From Bacteroidales bacterium (lineage in GTDB: Bacteria; Bacteroidota; Bacteroidia; Bacteroidales; WCHB1-69): a stretch of DNA of 7,237 nucleotides. Positions within the stretch are counted from its first letter, which is position 1. Every line of letters starts with the position of its first letter. The stretch covers positions 1 to 7,237 of the forward strand of contig JAEEUY010000182.1 of assembly GCA_016290715.1 (NCBI GenBank). Direction: 5' to 3'. The translations under genes were made by a program, and so were the position numbers. This document shows, in pieces, positions 6,107 to 7,237 of this stretch. Under the pieces are notes generated by a model that was not told the DNA's origin, made no database searches, and saw nothing but the letters and a program-made list of their open reading frames with translations.

Positions 6107-7237
6107 TTAATTTCCTGATGCTTGACGTAAATATATGTTATCCATTTGAATTTCAATTTCGGTGTCTGTTACCTCTGTTTTTGCTGATAACCAAGCAGTT
6201 TGCGCTTGCATGAGTTCGGTAGTGCTGATGAGACCTGATTTGAAACTTTCATCAGCAAGCCGGAGGTTTTCTTCTGCATTTTCCAAATTGCTGATACTTT
6301 GTATGAGTTTGCGTTTTGCCACCTGCAACTCATAATCAAGTTTGCTTACTTGCAACTGTATTTTGTCGCGGGCATCATCAATCTGGTATTGTATCTCATT
6401 ACGTTTATGTTTGGCCGCTTTGATAGCATAAAAAGCATCGGCATGGCAAATGGGAATATTAACAGCTACTCCCACAGTAAACATCCCGCCGAAATTGTTT
6501 TGATACCCGTTGAGCAAATTAGGATTGCTGAAGATGTAACTTCCCGTTACCCCGATATTGGGGAGAAGTTCAGAAATGGCCATTTTTACCCCTGCTTGTG
6601 CAAGTTCTTTTGATATTTCCAGCATTTTCAGCTCTTTCCGATTCTCCCACACATGGTTCATGTCCATATTGTCAACACCTTGGGACGCAGGTTGGATGCT
6701 GTCCTCCACCAATATGCATACTTGGTCAAGAGGGAGTCCGCATAGTTGGTTGAGCAACATTCGGCTTAAAGCGAGACCATTCTCGGCTTTGGTTAGCGAC
6801 ATTTGTGCTTCATTCAGTTTGACGCGCACACGGGTGAGGTCGGCGGAAGTGGCTACTTCTGCTTCAACCATCGCCTGTACATCGCTATTTAGTTTGGTTA
6901 GCAAATCCACATATTGTTGTGCCAATTCCACTTTGTGTTGTACAGAAATAACGCGCCAATAGGCCTCATCTACAGCAACTAATTGTTCTTCAGATGTTTT
7001 GTCATATTGTATTTCGGCTAATTGGTTGGCCAATCTGGCGGTTTTGTAAAAAGCACGTATTTTCCCTCCCATATAAATGGGTTGGGTAACACTAATTGCC
7101 CCCGCATAGATATTATGCGTATTGAAATTAAGGGCATCTGTAATATCTCTTCCCACCGCATTCAAATCCTCGGCTGTCGCTGTTGTGCCAATAGATTCAA
7201 TATAAGATTCAAATGCCGAAAGATCTATAGGTGAATG
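6107..7237 (-). CDS. TolC-family outer-membrane efflux protein, 5' end missing
   Basis: This is the outer-membrane duct of the tripartite exporter. The frame is open from the stop at 6107 to the right edge, giving 376 visible residues that begin HSPIDLSAFESYIES. A TTG at 7165 is in frame but internal; the true start and signal peptide are off the window, probably 60-110 residues further. Both halves of the TolC structural repeat are visible: the first beta strand with SVTQPIYMGGKIRAFYK (about 49-65 of the visible part) leading into long amphipathic helices, and the second with VGVAVNIPICHADAFYAIKA (about 255-274) leading into helices rich in Lys, Gln and Glu. The periodic helix pattern near the C-terminus (NLENAEENLRLADESFKSGL, then STTELMQAQTAW) is typical of the family. 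First gene of the visible operon, so the operon promoter is not in this window. Confidence 0.94.
   Translation of the reverse strand, partial: HSPIDLSAFESYIESIGTTATAEDLNAVGRDITDALNFNTHNIYAGAISVTQPIYMGGKIRAFYKTARLANQLAEIQYDKTSEEQLVAVDEAYWRVISVQHKVELAQQYVDLLTKLNSDVQAMVEAEVATSADLTRVRVKLNEAQMSLTKAENGLALSRMLLNQLCGLPLDQVCILVEDSIQPASQGVDNMDMNHVWENRKELKMLEISKELAQAGVKMAISELLPNIGVTGSYIFSNPNLLNGYQNNFGGMFTVGVAVNIPICHADAFYAIKAAKHKRNEIQYQIDDARDKIQLQVSKLDYELQVAKRKLIQSISNLENAEENLRLADESFKSGLISTTELMQAQTAWLSAKTEVTDTEIEIQMDNIYLRQASGN

Noticed and set aside
6558..6962. 134-residue open frame on the plus strand inside the TolC gene
   Set aside because: Antisense shadow of a well-supported gene, with no family features or promoter-like signal.
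7163..7165. TTG as the start codon of the TolC-family gene
   Set aside because: The same frame continues without a stop to the window edge, and the first TolC beta strand begins only about 20 residues after this codon, so it is internal and the gene is truncated by the window.
1..7237. Mobile elements, CRISPR arrays, tRNA or rRNA genes
   Set aside because: No transposase or integrase reading frame, terminal repeats, regularly spaced repeats or recognisable tRNA/rRNA sequence was seen.

Overview
The window looks like the chromosome of a member of the Bacteroidales (Bacteroides, Phocaeicola or Parabacteroides type). Three things point there. Both promoter-like elements fit the Bacteroides -33/-7 pattern (TTG, then TAnnTTTG) rather than -35/-10. 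Start codons are preceded by A-rich leaders instead of clear Shine-Dalgarno sites. The gene set (TolC-HlyD-ABC-2-ABC-2 with a LytS/LytTR-type two-component pair) is typical of the phylum. Species cannot be decided from the sequence alone.

All confidently called genes are on the minus strand, so the transcriptional order runs from the right edge to the left. Region 7237-826 is one compact operon-like block: a TolC-family outer-membrane factor (5' end off the window), a HlyD-family periplasmic adaptor, two paralogous ABC-2-type inner-membrane permeases, a membrane histidine kinase of the His_kinase (PF06580) class, and a LytTR response regulator. The gaps are 36, 5, 2 and 19 bases, and kinase and regulator overlap by 4 bases (ATGA). 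Region 825-725 is a short intergenic gap with a promoter-like element. Region 724-275 is dtd, the D-aminoacyl-tRNA deacylase. Region 274-1 is a 274-base non-coding stretch with a weak hairpin behind dtd, two small palindromes and a good Bacteroides-type promoter. That promoter faces the left edge, where a short reading frame starts and leaves the window.

The first four genes would build a tripartite envelope exporter spanning both membranes. The two permeases probably pair as a heterodimer, the adaptor bridges the periplasm, and the TolC protein forms the outer-membrane duct. The kinase and regulator at the end of the operon are placed to sense a signal in or near the membrane and control transcription, probably of the exporter itself. 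No ATP-binding subunit is visible in the window, although ABC-2 permeases normally need one. It may lie upstream of the TolC gene or elsewhere.

I found no mobile element, CRISPR array, tRNA or rRNA. Nothing here is clearly an undescribed system. The points most worth a second look are the missing ATPase, the self-contained exporter and sensor operon, and the repeated 13-base promoter core.
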